A stretch of 59,086 bases of DNA. Origin: Cellulomonas avistercoris. Its GTDB lineage: Bacteria > Actinomycetota > Actinomycetes > Actinomycetales > Cellulomonadaceae. A program made the translations under genes and the position numbers. Of this stretch, positions 1 to 8,426 are shown one piece after another; within the stretch, counting starts at the first letter, position 1; every line of letters begins with the position of its first letter. The notes under the pieces were generated by a model that searched no databases, was not told the origin of the DNA, and was given only the letters and a program-made list of their open reading frames with translations. The stretch lies in contig NZ_JACSQV010000007.1 of the NCBI RefSeq assembly GCF_014836445.1, positions 38,567 through 97,652 of the forward strand, written 5' to 3'.

Positions 1-60
1 GCGCGACCGCTGGACGGTCGTGCGTCGCCCCGTACCCGCGTCGCACGCCACACTGTGCCC

Positions 61-987
61 GTGAACGCACCTCTCGACGTCCCCGCGCAGCTGCCCGGAT
101 GGCGGCACGTCTACTCCGGCAAGGTCCGCGAGCTGTACGAGCCCGACGGCTCGGACGCCGGGGTCGCGCTGCGGGACCTGCACGGCGACGTCGTGCTCGT
201 CGTCGCGTCGGACCGCGTGTCCGCGTACGACCACGTGCTGTCGCCCGGGATCCCCGGCAAGGGGGTCGTCCTGACGCAGCTGAGCCTGTGGTGGTTCGAG
301 CAGCTCGCCGACCTCGTGCCGAACCACGTGGTGTCCACCGACGTTCCCGACGCGGTCGCGGGCCGCGCGATGGTCTGCCGGCGCCTGGACATGTTCCCCG
401 TCGAGTGCGTCGCGCGCGGCTACCTCACGGGGTCCGGCCTGGACGAGTACCGCCACGACGGCCACGTCACGGGCATCGCGCTGCCGGACGGCCTCGTCGA
501 CGGCTCGCGGCTCCCCGAGCCGATCTTCACGCCCGCGACGAAGGCCGCGCTGGGTGACCACGACGAGAACGTGCGGTTCTCGGTGGTCGTCGACACCGTC
601 GGCCCGGAGCTCGCCGAGCGGCTGCGGGACCTCACGCTCGCCGTCTACGCGCGTGCCGAGGCCGTGGCGCGCGAGCGCGGCGTGATCCTCGCGGACACCA
701 AGCTCGAGTTCGGCACCGACCCGGCGACGGGCGCGGTCACGCTCGGCGACGAGGTGCTCACGCCGGACTCGTCGCGCTTCTGGCCGGCCGACGCGTGGGA
801 GCCGGGCCACGCGCAGCCGAGCTTCGACAAGCAGTACGTGCGGGACTGGCTGACGTCGCCCGCGTCGGGCTGGGACCGCGCGTCCGACACGCCCCCGCCC
901 GCGCTGCCGGCGGACGTCGTCGAACGCACCCGCGACCGCTACCTCGACGCGTTCCACCGGCTCACGGGACGCACGCTCGACGTGTGA
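61..987 (+). CDS. purC: phosphoribosylaminoimidazole-succinocarboxamide synthase
   Basis: SAICAR synthase; joins CAIR and aspartate with ATP in the cytosolic purine pathway. The protein (308 aa from GTG 61) has the nucleotide-binding segment SGKVRELYE near residue 20, SDRVSAYDH near residue 51, then VECVARGYLTGSG and a late LTPDSSRFW, all family hallmarks at normal length. Two in-frame GTG codons (55 and 61) compete. I prefer 61, because a weak -10 (CACACT, 49-54) sits six bases ahead, as for other apparently leaderless genes here. purS and purQ follow 2.5 kb downstream. Family call is very secure; the start is not. Confidence 0.96.
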   Translation: MNAPLDVPAQLPGWRHVYSGKVRELYEPDGSDAGVALRDLHGDVVLVVASDRVSAYDHVLSPGIPGKGVVLTQLSLWWFEQLADLVPNHVVSTDVPDAVAGRAMVCRRLDMFPVECVARGYLTGSGLDEYRHDGHVTGIALPDGLVDGSRLPEPIFTPATKAALGDHDENVRFSVVVDTVGPELAERLRDLTLAVYARAEAVARERGVILADTKLEFGTDPATGAVTLGDEVLTPDSSRFWPADAWEPGHAQPSFDKQYVRDWLTSPASGWDRASDTPPPALPADVVERTRDRYLDAFHRLTGRTLDV

Positions 988-1021
988 CCCCGCGGCACGT
1001 CGCGGGGTCGCACGTGCGGCG

Positions 1022-1840
1022 TCACGTGCCGAGGTCGACCTCCGCGAGCGCCGCCAGCTCGCGCCACGCGCGCGACTGCGGCGCCGTCACGGCCAGCACG
1101 TCCGCGGCCGTGAGCGGGCCGAGGTCGAGGGCCGTGAGGTCGGCGACGTCGGCGACCGGCACCTGGAACGTGCGGAACGGCCCGAGCGGCGGGGGCTGGT
1201 CGGCCGCGGCGGCGGCGTGCGTGCGCGCCGCGAGCTCGGTCGCCGGCAGCAGCGGGCTCTGGTCGAGGACGAACGCCGCCGCGGCGAGGCGTCGCCCGCC
1301 GTCGAGCGCCCACGCGGCCACCTTCCAGAACCGCAGCGGCAGGCGGACGCCCCGGTAGACCGGGTCGTCACCCGCGAGCACCGGCCCGGTGAGGACCGAC
1401 AGCCGCAGCCGCTGCGCACGGGCGTGCTCCAGCACGTGGTCCTCGAGCCCCAGCCACAGCTCGCGGCCCTGGTTGAACTCCGACGCCTGGGGCGCCGCGT
1501 TGGGGTAGGCGAACGTCTCGCGCGAGGCCTGCGCGGCGACGCCAGGATCGCCCCACACCGGGTCGCGCCGGCGCACGAGGTGGCCGCGGTCCAGGTCGTT
1601 GCGCGCGTACAGCTCCGGTCCCGTCTGCTCGCAGGCCGGGACGCGCGGGTCGAGGTGCCAGTCGTCGTCGCGCGGCACGTCCTGCAGCGTCACGCCGTCG
1701 ACGTTGACCGCCGTCGCGGCGGCGAGGCGGCGGGCCGGGTCCAGCAGTACCGTGAAGTGCGTGGCGGGCAGCTCGCGCACCGGCTGCGCGGCGACCGGCA
1801 GGGGGACCAGCGGTCCCAGGAACGTCGGGTCGTACCCCAT
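1022..1840 (-). CDS. DNA/RNA non-specific endonuclease (NUC1 family)
   Basis: Serratia-nuclease-type beta-beta-alpha-metal endonuclease that cuts DNA and RNA. The 272-aa protein carries the diagnostic DRGH motif at about residues 84-87 (catalytic His) within YARNDLDRGHLVRR. It is followed by a YPNAAPQ...FNQ segment that supplies the metal-binding Asn. The start is the ATG at 1840 (MGYDPTFLG); the frame stays open 38 codons further upstream but that part is unlike the family. No signal peptide is evident, so it may act inside the cell or leave by another route. It is convergent with purC (34-bp gap) and divergent from the amidohydrolase. Confidence 0.87.
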   Translation of the reverse strand: MGYDPTFLGPLVPLPVAAQPVRELPATHFTVLLDPARRLAAATAVNVDGVTLQDVPRDDDWHLDPRVPACEQTGPELYARNDLDRGHLVRRRDPVWGDPGVAAQASRETFAYPNAAPQASEFNQGRELWLGLEDHVLEHARAQRLRLSVLTGPVLAGDDPVYRGVRLPLRFWKVAAWALDGGRRLAAAAFVLDQSPLLPATELAARTHAAAAADQPPPLGPFRTFQVPVADVADLTALDLGPLTAADVLAVTAPQSRAWRELAALAEVDLGT

Positions 1841-1968
1841 GTGCCACCCCTGCCCACGAGCGGACGTGCCGGACGCCGCCACGCTACCGACATCGGCCGG
1901 CCCGCGGCGGACGACGGCGTAGTCTCCCAGCGCCTCGTCCGTCCCTCGTCCCACGTCTCGGAGGTCCC

Positions 1969-3453
1969 GTGGACGCCGTCCGTCCGCTCGTCCTGCACCG
2001 CGCCCGGCTGCTCGGCCGGGACGCCCCGGTCGACGTCGTGCTGCGCGACGGGCGCATCAGCGTGATCGGCGCCGCGGCGGACGCCGGCCCCGGGGTGGAC
2101 GTGGTCGACCTCGACGGCCGCCTCGTCCTGCCGGGGCTGTGGGACCAGCACACGCACCTCACGCAGTGGGCGCTCGCGCGCGGCCGCCTCGACGTGTCGG
2201 GGGCCGCGTCCGCGGCGCACGCGGTCGCGCTCGTGGCCGAGCGGCTGCGGACCGACCCGCCCGCGGCGGGGCGACCGCTCGTGGGGCTCGGGTTCCGCGA
2301 CGGCACGTGGCCCGACGCGCCGTCGGCGGCCCTGCTCGACGCGGTCGCGAGCGACGTGCCCGTCGTGCTCGTCTCGGGCGACCTGCACTGCGCGTGGGTG
2401 TCGACCGCGGGCCTGCGGATGTTCGGGGTGGCGCAGCACCCCACGGGCGTGCTGCGCGAGTCCGAGTGGATGCCGCTCATGGGCGCGCTCGACCACGTCC
2501 CGGACGCGACGCAGGACGCGCAGGTGGCCGACGCGCTGCGGGCCGCGGCCGCGCGCGGTGTCGTCGGTGTGGTCGACCTGGAGATCGCGGACAACGTGAC
2601 CGTGTGGCGCCGCCGGGCCGCGACGGGCGACCCGGCCGTGCGCGTGCGCGCGGGCGTGTGGCCCTCCTACCTCGACCGCGTCGTCGCCGAGGAGCTGCAG
2701 ACCGGTGACCGGCTCGCGGGCCCGCGCGTCACGCAGGGCCCGCTGAAGGTCATCGTCGACGGCTCGCTCAACACGCGCACGGCCTGGTGCCACGACCCGT
2801 ACCCGGGCGTCGAGGGTGCGCTGGCGCACGGCGTGCTCAACGTGCCGGCCGACGAGCTGGTGCCGCTGCTGCGCCACGCGCACGCGCACGGGCTGCGCTG
2901 CGCGGTCCACGCGATCGGCGACGCGGCCAACACCCTGGTGCTCGACGCGTTCGCGGCGAGCGGCGCCCGCGGGTCGGTCGAGCACGCGCAGCTGCTCGAC
3001 CCCGCGGACGTACCCCGGTTCGCGGCGCTCGGCCTGACGGCGAGCGTGCAGCCCGCGCACCTGCCCGACGACCGTGACGTGGCCGACCGCCACTGGGCGG
3101 GGCGTACCGACCGCGCGTTCGCGTTCGCGTCACTGCACGCGGCGGGCGTCCCGCTGGCCCTGGGGTCGGACGCCCCCGTCGCGCCGCTGGACCCGTGGCT
3201 CGCGGTCGACGCCGCGGTGCGGCGCACGGGCGACGACCGCCCGGCGTGGCACCCGGAGCAGGCGGTCGACGTCGTGACGGCGCTCGCGTCGTCCGTCGAC
3301 GGGCAGCCGCTCGGGCTGCGCGTCGGCGGCCCGGCGGACCTCGTGGTGCTCGACGACGACCCCGTGGCGGCGGCCGCGACGCCGGGCGGGGTGCGCGCGA
3401 CCCGGGTCGCCGCGACGCTCGTCGCGGGCGCCTGGAGCCACACGACCCTGTGA
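1969..3453 (+). CDS. amidohydrolase, YtcJ-like metal-dependent hydrolase
   Basis: A 494-aa amidohydrolase of the YtcJ/Amidohydro_3 type. It has the N-terminal beta-sandwich with LPGLWDQHTHL (metal-binding His pair near residue 57), a central VHAIGDAANT with further metal ligands, and a C-terminal LGSDAPVAPLDPW typical of the family. It probably hydrolyses a C-N bond in an N-acylated or cyclic amide; the substrate cannot be read from sequence. The GTG start at 1969 has GGAGGT only three bases upstream, which is tight, so the true start may be a few codons later. It lies between a reverse-strand nuclease and purS. Confidence 0.85.
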   Translation: MDAVRPLVLHRARLLGRDAPVDVVLRDGRISVIGAAADAGPGVDVVDLDGRLVLPGLWDQHTHLTQWALARGRLDVSGAASAAHAVALVAERLRTDPPAAGRPLVGLGFRDGTWPDAPSAALLDAVASDVPVVLVSGDLHCAWVSTAGLRMFGVAQHPTGVLRESEWMPLMGALDHVPDATQDAQVADALRAAAARGVVGVVDLEIADNVTVWRRRAATGDPAVRVRAGVWPSYLDRVVAEELQTGDRLAGPRVTQGPLKVIVDGSLNTRTAWCHDPYPGVEGALAHGVLNVPADELVPLLRHAHAHGLRCAVHAIGDAANTLVLDAFAASGARGSVEHAQLLDPADVPRFAALGLTASVQPAHLPDDRDVADRHWAGRTDRAFAFASLHAAGVPLALGSDAPVAPLDPWLAVDAAVRRTGDDRPAWHPEQAVDVVTALASSVDGQPLGLRVGGPADLVVLDDDPVAAAATPGGVRATRVAATLVAGAWSHTTL

Positions 3454-3544
3454 CGTGTCCACGTTCGAGGGGTCGTCGGCCTCGTGGTCGCGGGGCGCCG
3501 TAGGATCGGCAGCGAAACCCCCTCGCGCGAACCTGGGAGCACCC

Positions 3545-3832
3545 GTGGGACGAGTCGTCGTCGACGTCATGCCGAAGCCCGAGATCCTCGACCCGCAGGG
3601 CAAGGCCGTCGCGAACGCGCTGCCGCGTCTGGGCTTCGGCCAGTTCACCGCGGTCCGCCAGGGCAAGCGGTTCGAGCTCGAGGTCGACGGACCGGTGACG
3701 CCGGAGGTCCTCGACGCCGCCGCGGCGGCGGCCGAGCAGGTGCTGTCGAACCCCGTCATCGAGGACGTCGTGCGCGTCGCCGACATCGAGGCCGACGCCG
3801 CCGCCACCGTCACGTCGCAGGGCCTGGCCTGA
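3545..3832 (+). CDS. purS: phosphoribosylformylglycinamidine synthase subunit PurS
   Basis: Small structural subunit of the three-part FGAM synthase (PurS, PurQ, PurL). The 95-aa product starts at GTG 3545 ([20 protein letters not shown]), which matches the family N-terminus; an upstream ATG at 3455 would add 30 unrelated residues. GGGAGC lies just ahead as ribosome-binding site. Its stop overlaps the purQ start (TGATG), so translation is coupled. The third subunit, purL, is encoded far away at 33176. Confidence 0.95.
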   Translation: MGRVVVDVMPKPEILDPQGKAVANALPRLGFGQFTAVRQGKRFELEVDGPVTPEVLDAAAAAAEQVLSNPVIEDVVRVADIEADAAATVTSQGLA

Positions 3833-4527
3833 TGGGACGTATCGGGGTCGTCACGTTCCCCGGCACGCTGGACGACCGGGACGCCGCCCGCGCGGTGCGC
3901 CTGGCGGGTGGCGAGCCGGTCGCGCTGTGGCACGCGGACGCCGACCTCAAGGGCGTCGACGCGGTCGTGCTGCCGGGCGGGTTCTCCTACGGCGACTACC
4001 TGCGCGCCGGGGCGATCAGCCGGTTCGCGCCCGTCATGGGTGAGATCGTCGACGCCGCCGGCCGGGGCCTGCCGGTGCTCGGCATCTGCAACGGCTTCCA
4101 GGTCCTCACCGAGGCGCACCTGCTGCCCGGGTCGATGATCAAGAACGACCACCTGCACTTCCTGTGCCGCGAGCAGGTGCTGTCGGTCGAGAACGCCGAC
4201 ACCGCGTGGACGCGGGCGTACAGCGCGGGTGAGCGCATCACGATCCCGCTGAAGAACCAGGACGGGCAGTACGTCGCCGACGAGCGCACCCTCGACGAGC
4301 TCGAGGGCGAGGGGCGCGTCGTGTTCCGGTACCAGGGCGGCAACCCCAACGGGTCGCGCCGCGACATCGCCGGCATCAGCAACGCCGCCGGCAACGTCGT
4401 GGGCCTCATGCCGCACCCGGAGCACGCGGTCGAGGCCGGCTTCGGCCCCGACGGTGCCGCAGGTCCGCGCTCGGGGACCGACGGGCTGCGCTTCTTCACG
4501 TCGGTCCTGCAGGCCCTCGTCGGCTGA
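3832..4527 (+). CDS. purQ: phosphoribosylformylglycinamidine synthase glutaminase subunit PurQ
   Basis: Class I glutamine amidotransferase that supplies ammonia to PurL. The protein is 231 aa from ATG 3832. The nucleophilic Cys86 sits in [10 protein letters not shown], and the His/Glu pair in [11 protein letters not shown] near residue 200 completes the triad. Length is normal for the three-subunit actinobacterial enzyme. The start overlaps the purS stop by one base, so the pair is an operon. A double-GNAT gene begins six bases after the stop and may be read through. Confidence 0.96.
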   Translation: MGRIGVVTFPGTLDDRDAARAVRLAGGEPVALWHADADLKGVDAVVLPGGFSYGDYLRAGAISRFAPVMGEIVDAAGRGLPVLGICNGFQVLTEAHLLPGSMIKNDHLHFLCREQVLSVENADTAWTRAYSAGERITIPLKNQDGQYVADERTLDELEGEGRVVFRYQGGNPNGSRRDIAGISNAAGNVVGLMPHPEHAVEAGFGPDGAAGPRSGTDGLRFFTSVLQALVG

Positions 4528-4532
4528 CGGCC

Positions 4533-5537
4533 GTGACGGTGCCGACGCCGCAGGACGTCCGCGTCGAGCACGTCGCGTGGGACGACGCGGACGCCACCGC
4601 CCTGCGGACCGCGCAGCAGGCCGAGCTGCGCGCGCGCTACGGCGACGACGACATCGGCCACGCGATGACCGGCGACGCGATCGTCGCGATGGTGCTCGTG
4701 CGCGCGGACGGTGCGCCGGTCGCGTGCGGGGCGCTGCGCGACGCGTCCGACGACCTCGGGCCCGGCACGGGTGAGCTCAAGCGCATGTACGTGCGCCCGC
4801 CGCTGCGCGGCCGCGGCATGTCGCGCACGGTCCTCGCGGCGCTCGAGGACGCCGCCGTCGAGCGCGCGTTCGACCGGCTCGTGCTCGAGACGGGCGTCCT
4901 GCAGCCCGAGGCGATCGGCCTCTACCTGGGCGCCGGCTACCGGGCGGTCGAGAACTACGGCGAGTACGCAGGGGTCCTGGAGTCGCGGTGCTTCGCGAAG
5001 GACCTGCGGCCCGCCGCGGTGCCGTCGCGGGCCGAGACCCGGGCGGATGCACCCGGGGAGGTGACGGTCGAGCGTGTCGCCTGGGACCACCCGGACGCCT
5101 CCGCGCTGCGCCGCGCCATGGTCGACGAGCTCGCGCCGCTGTACCCCGAGCACGCCCTGACCGGGCCCGGCGCGTTCGAGCTGCTCGACGCCGAGCACGG
5201 TGCGAGCGCCGTGACGACGTTCGTGGTCCGGCACGACGGGCTCCCCGTCGCCTGCGCGACGCACCGGCGCGCACCCGGCTGGGGCTCCGACGCGGCCGAG
5301 CTCAAGCGGCTCTACGTCGCACCGGGCGCGCGTGGCCGCGGCCTCGCACGGCGCCTCGTCGCCCTGGTCGAGGAGGACGCCCGCACGCACGGTGCCGCGC
5401 GCGTGGTCCTCGACACCGGCATCCGGCAGCCCGAGGCGATCACGCTGTACCGGGCGCTCGGGTACCGGCCGGTCGCACCGCCCGCCGGCGCGTGGCAGGA
5501 GCTGCCCGTGTCGCTGTGGTTCGCGCGCGCGGTCTGA
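4533..5537 (+). CDS. tandem GNAT-domain N-acetyltransferase
   Basis: A 334-aa protein made of two GNAT acetyltransferase domains (about residues 8-155 and 175-334). Both halves open alike (VEHVAWDDADATALR and VERVAWDHPDASALR). Each carries the acetyl-CoA pyrophosphate loop (RGRGMS and RGRGLA) after ELKRMYV/ELKRLYV, and the same QPEAI-LY stretch, so the gene arose by internal duplication. The substrate is unknown; a small amine or a peptide N-terminus are both possible. It starts at GTG 4533, just after purQ, and may share its transcript. Confidence 0.83.
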   Translation: MTVPTPQDVRVEHVAWDDADATALRTAQQAELRARYGDDDIGHAMTGDAIVAMVLVRADGAPVACGALRDASDDLGPGTGELKRMYVRPPLRGRGMSRTVLAALEDAAVERAFDRLVLETGVLQPEAIGLYLGAGYRAVENYGEYAGVLESRCFAKDLRPAAVPSRAETRADAPGEVTVERVAWDHPDASALRRAMVDELAPLYPEHALTGPGAFELLDAEHGASAVTTFVVRHDGLPVACATHRRAPGWGSDAAELKRLYVAPGARGRGLARRLVALVEEDARTHGAARVVLDTGIRQPEAITLYRALGYRPVAPPAGAWQELPVSLWFARAV

Positions 5538-5580
5538 CGGCCGACGTGCGGGCCCGCGTGCCACGGGCCAAGGTGCGGGG

Positions 5581-6309
5581 GTGACGATCCGCATCGGCAC
5601 GTCCGGGTGGTCGTACGACCACTGGGACGGCGTCCTCTACCGCCCCGGCCTGCCGGCCCGTGACCGGCTCGCGCGGTACGTCGAGGCGTTCGACACCGTC
5701 GAGCTCAACGCGAGCTTCTACCGCTGGCCGCGCGAGGCCGCGTTCGCGTCGTGGCGCGAGCGGCTGCCCGAGGGCTTCACGATGTCGGTCAAGGCACCGC
5801 GCGGGCTGACGCACGCACGGCGGCTGTACGGGCCCGAGGTGTGGTCGGAGCGGATCGCGCGGTCCTGGCACGAGCTGCGGGGACGCCGGGAGGCGCTGCT
5901 CGTGCAGCTGCGCCCCGACGCCGAGCGCGACGACGCCCGGCTCGACTGGTTCCTCGGCACGCTCCCGGACTGGGTGCAGGTCGCGGTCGAGCTGCGGCAC
6001 CCGTCGTGGCAGGACGACGCCGTCCTCGACCTGCTCGCGCGCCACGGCGCCGCCTGGTGCGTGGTGTCGGGAGCGGGGATCCCGTGCGTCCTGCGCGCGA
6101 CGTCGCGCCTCGTCTACGTGCGCCTGCACGGCCCCGACCACCAGCACCTGTATGCCGGCTCGTACTCCGACGACGACCTGCGCTGGTGGGCCGACCGCAT
6201 CGGCGAGTGGTCGGCCGCGGGGCACGACGTGGTCGCCTACTTCAACAACGACGGCGGCGGCAACGCCGTGCGCAACGCCTGGACGCTGCGCTCGCTGCTC
6301 GGCGCGTGA
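5581..6309 (+). CDS. DUF72 domain protein (YecE-like)
   Basis: A 242-aa member of the DUF72/YecE family, TIM-barrel-like proteins of unproven function. Visible family features are the N-terminal IGTSGWSYDHW, the segment VELNASFYRWP, then GFTMSVKAPRGLTH and near the C-terminus VAYFNNDGGGNAVRNA. GTG 5581 is chosen as start because MTIRIGTSGW is the usual N-terminus; the open frame runs back into the preceding GNAT gene. Its stop lies three bases from the stop of the convergent DUF1345 gene, leaving no room for a separate terminator. Confidence 0.86.
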   Translation: MTIRIGTSGWSYDHWDGVLYRPGLPARDRLARYVEAFDTVELNASFYRWPREAAFASWRERLPEGFTMSVKAPRGLTHARRLYGPEVWSERIARSWHELRGRREALLVQLRPDAERDDARLDWFLGTLPDWVQVAVELRHPSWQDDAVLDLLARHGAAWCVVSGAGIPCVLRATSRLVYVRLHGPDHQHLYAGSYSDDDLRWWADRIGEWSAAGHDVVAYFNNDGGGNAVRNAWTLRSLLGA

Positions 6310-6312
6310 GGC

Positions 6313-6972
6313 TCACAGCGCCGCCACCACGTTGACGAGCAGCGCGACCAGGAAGGTGCCGAAGAGGTACGACAGCAGCGCGTGCACCAGGACGAGCCGC
6401 CGGGCGTCGGAGTCGACGAGGTCCGGGTCGGAGGTGGCGAAGCTCATCGCCACCGTGAGCGCCAGGTAGGCGAAGTCGGAGTACCGGGGCGGGGCGTCCT
6501 GGTGGAAGTCCACGCCGCCCGTGGGCCCGTCGTACCAGTCGAGCGCGTACCGGACCGTGAACAGCGTGTGCAGCACCACCCACGACGCGAGCACGGCGGC
6601 CATCGCGGCGGTGACCCCGATCTCGCGGGCGCGTCCCTCGGCGCCCGAGAGCACCACGACGATGCCGACCAGGCTCATGACGCACGCCGCCAGCAGGAGC
6701 GCGTACGCGGCCGCGCGCGTCGGCTCCTCGCGCGTGGCGTGGGTCCGCGTCTGCTCGGCGTCGAGCGGCCACAGGAAGGTCCAGCTCCAGACCGAGAAGC
6801 ACGTCGCGGCGGTCGCCCACCCGACGAGCAGCGCAGTCACGGCGGTCGCGTCCGGCAGGGCGCGCTCCGTGGCGACGCCCGCGAGGGCGCCGACGACGAG
6901 GGACACCGCCAGCCGCGTCGCCGGCGTGACGTCCCCCGGGGCGATGTCGTCGTCGTCCACGGCCCCATCCAA
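6313..6972 (-). CDS. DUF1345 membrane protein
   Basis: A 219-aa membrane protein of the DUF1345 family, function unknown. Several hydrophobic helices can be seen (for instance residues 21-37, 46-66, 89-107, 122-142 and near the C-terminus). The conserved DFAYLALTVAMSFATSD segment near residue 165 identifies the family. The first 20 residues are acidic and probably cytosolic. It reads towards the DUF72 gene and is divergent from the Cys-leader/luciferase-like locus. Confidence 0.82.
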   Translation of the reverse strand: MDGAVDDDDIAPGDVTPATRLAVSLVVGALAGVATERALPDATAVTALLVGWATAATCFSVWSWTFLWPLDAEQTRTHATREEPTRAAAYALLLAACVMSLVGIVVVLSGAEGRAREIGVTAAMAAVLASWVVLHTLFTVRYALDWYDGPTGGVDFHQDAPPRYSDFAYLALTVAMSFATSDPDLVDSDARRLVLVHALLSYLFGTFLVALLVNVVAAL

Positions 6973-7019
6973 CAGCCCCGCGCCGCACCCGGCACCCGGC
7001 CGTGGGACGGACGAGGGGG

Positions 7020-7048
7020 TGACGCGCGACGCGGCCGCCCGCTAGGGT
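7020..7048 (+). promoter_or_regulatory. promoter of the leaderless Cys-Cys leader peptide
   Basis: TGACGC at 7020-7025 and TAGGGT at 7043-7048 are separated by 17 bases, a good actinobacterial sigma70-type promoter. Six bases follow the -10 box before ATG 7055, which puts the predicted transcription start on the start codon itself. This is read from sequence; no transcript data are available. Confidence 0.62.
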
Positions 7049-7054
7049 GTGCGC

Positions 7055-7084
7055 ATGTTCTCGGTCCGGGTGTGTTGTCGCTGA
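7055..7084 (+). CDS. leaderless nine-codon leader peptide MFSVRVCCR
   Basis: A nine-residue ORF (MFSVRVCCR) ending in two adjacent Cys codons, Arg and stop. It sits exactly where a transcript from the promoter at 7020-7048 should begin, 68 bases ahead of the luciferase-like gene. Short leaderless ORFs with consecutive Cys codons act as cysteine-responsive attenuators in mycobacteria and occur before sulfur-metabolism genes. Both codons here are TGT, where TGC is the usual choice in this genome; that could sharpen ribosome stalling when Cys-tRNA is low. The regulatory role is inferred. Confidence 0.68.
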   Translation: MFSVRVCCR

Positions 7085-7152
7085 GCTGACGACCCCGCGC
7101 GCCTGCGGCTCCGCCCGGCTGCGCACCCGCACCACCCCCGAGGACGATCCCC

Positions 7153-7713
7153 GTGGCTCAGCACCTCCTCGCGCCGCTCCGCGCGACCCCCGCCGCCCGC
7201 ACCGCCGCCCGTGCGGCCGCCCGCCCGGCCGCACCGACCGTCGAGGTCGCCGCGTCCTCGCGTCGTGACGACGCGACCGAGTTCCTGCTCGACGCCGACG
7301 CGCTCGACCCGACGACGCTCGCGCTCGCGGCCGCCCGGGCCGACGTCGTGCGCATCGTCCACTCCGCGGCGCTGCCGACCGCGGCGGCCGTGCGCGCGCT
7401 CGTCGAGGTGCTCGAGGACGAGGTCCGCGCCGTCGGGCGCGACCGGGCCGACGTGCGGTTCGTCCTGGAGGTCGAGGCGGTCGTCGCGCACGACGACGCC
7501 GACGCTGCCCGCCGCCGGGCCGCCGTCGCGTACGCCGAGGCGTTCGCCGCCCTCACGTGGTCGCCGTCCACGACGTGGCTCATCGCCCCGGCCGGTCGCC
7601 TGACCGCGGACGCGACCGCGCTGGCCGCCCGGACCGGCGTCGACACGGTCGCGCTCGCGCTGGTGGGCCGGTCGCGCGGGTACGCGGCGACCCTCGCTGC
7701 CGTCGCCGGCTGA
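7153..7713 (+). CDS. short luciferase-like (LLM-class) flavin oxidoreductase remnant, putative
   Basis: A 186-aa protein, about half the usual length of the luciferase-like flavin monooxygenases (about 350 aa). Residues 50-110 (DPTTLALAAARADVVRIV, then a helix and AVGRDRADVRFVLEVEAVV) resemble the C-terminal barrel half of LLM enzymes. The final TGVDTVALALVGRSRGYAATL resembles their last strand and helix. The N-terminal flavin-binding half is missing and the first 35 residues are Ala-rich. GTG 7153 has GAGGA nine bases upstream. The Cys-Cys leader ahead fits a sulfur-related LLM protein. The assignment is tentative; it may be a genuine short derivative or a decayed gene. Confidence 0.5.
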   Translation: MAQHLLAPLRATPAARTAARAAARPAAPTVEVAASSRRDDATEFLLDADALDPTTLALAAARADVVRIVHSAALPTAAAVRALVEVLEDEVRAVGRDRADVRFVLEVEAVVAHDDADAARRRAAVAYAEAFAALTWSPSTTWLIAPAGRLTADATALAARTGVDTVALALVGRSRGYAATLAAVAG

Positions 7714-7831
7714 CGCGAGGCCGCCGCCACGGAGCTCCGGCCGGCCGTCCCCCGGATGCGGCGGCGCGGCACCCTTCCTAGCGTGGCAGCACCGGACGGG
7801 CGCCCGCCGCGACCGGTGGACGGAGGGTGAC

Positions 7832-8377
7832 ATGACCGCGACACCGCACGAGCAGACCCCGACGCACGGCCACGCCCCGGCGGCCGACGACGGCCCGACG
7901 CACGAGGAGGCGCTGGCCAAGGTCCGCGAGCTGCTCGGTGACCACCACCTGGCGATGCTCACGACGCTCGACGCGTCCGGCGCCCTGGTGAGCCGGCCGA
8001 TGGGCGTGCAGGACGTCGAGTTCGACGGCGACCTGTGGTTCTTCACGACGCTCGACTCCCACAAGGTGGCCGAGATCCGGGCCGGCTCGCCCGCGAACGC
8101 CGCGTTCGCGGGGTCGTCGTCGTGGGTGTCGGTGTCCGGGACGGCGGAGGTCGTGCAGGACCAGGCCAAGATCGAGGAGCTGTGGAACCCGGTCGCCGCG
8201 GCGTGGTACCCCGACGGCCCGACGACCCCGCAGCTGTGCCTCGTGCGGCTGCGTGCGCAGAGCGTCGAGTACTGGGACAGCCCCGGCGGTCGGCTCGCGA
8301 CCGTCGTCAGCCTGGTGAAGGCCAAGGTCACCGGGCAGGCGTACGACGGCGGGGAGAACGCGACCGTCGAGCTGTGA
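7832..8377 (+). CDS. pyridoxamine 5'-phosphate oxidase-family protein (general stress type)
   Basis: A 181-aa split-barrel flavin-binding protein of the general stress protein 26 type. LGDHHLAMLTTLDASGALVSRPMG (residues 31-54) and GDLWFFTTLDSHKV are typical of the family. The C-terminal VEYWDSPGGRLATVVSLVKAKVTG matches the stress-protein subgroup rather than true PdxH. It probably binds FMN or a related cofactor; the reaction is unknown. ATG 7832 has GGAGGG about ten bases upstream. A strong hairpin follows the stop and separates it from the convergent aldo/keto reductase. Confidence 0.85.
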   Translation: MTATPHEQTPTHGHAPAADDGPTHEEALAKVRELLGDHHLAMLTTLDASGALVSRPMGVQDVEFDGDLWFFTTLDSHKVAEIRAGSPANAAFAGSSSWVSVSGTAEVVQDQAKIEELWNPVAAAWYPDGPTTPQLCLVRLRAQSVEYWDSPGGRLATVVSLVKAKVTGQAYDGGENATVEL

Positions 8378-8381
8378 CGAC

Positions 8382-8414
8382 GACGCCCCCGCACCGGACC
8401 GGTGCGGGGGCGTC
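8382..8414. terminator. bidirectional terminator hairpin
   Basis: A perfect 14-bp inverted repeat (GACGCCCCCGCACC, loop of five, then its complement) lies between two convergent genes. It starts five bases after the PPOX-family stop and ends 12 bases before the aldo/keto reductase stop. There is no T-tract, as is common for actinobacterial terminators. Confidence 0.8.
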
Positions 8415-8426
8415 CGTGGGACAGGG

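Noticed and set aside
3455..3544. Longer purS start at ATG 3455
   Set aside because: The extra 30 residues are unlike PurS, and the family N-terminus begins exactly at GTG 3545.
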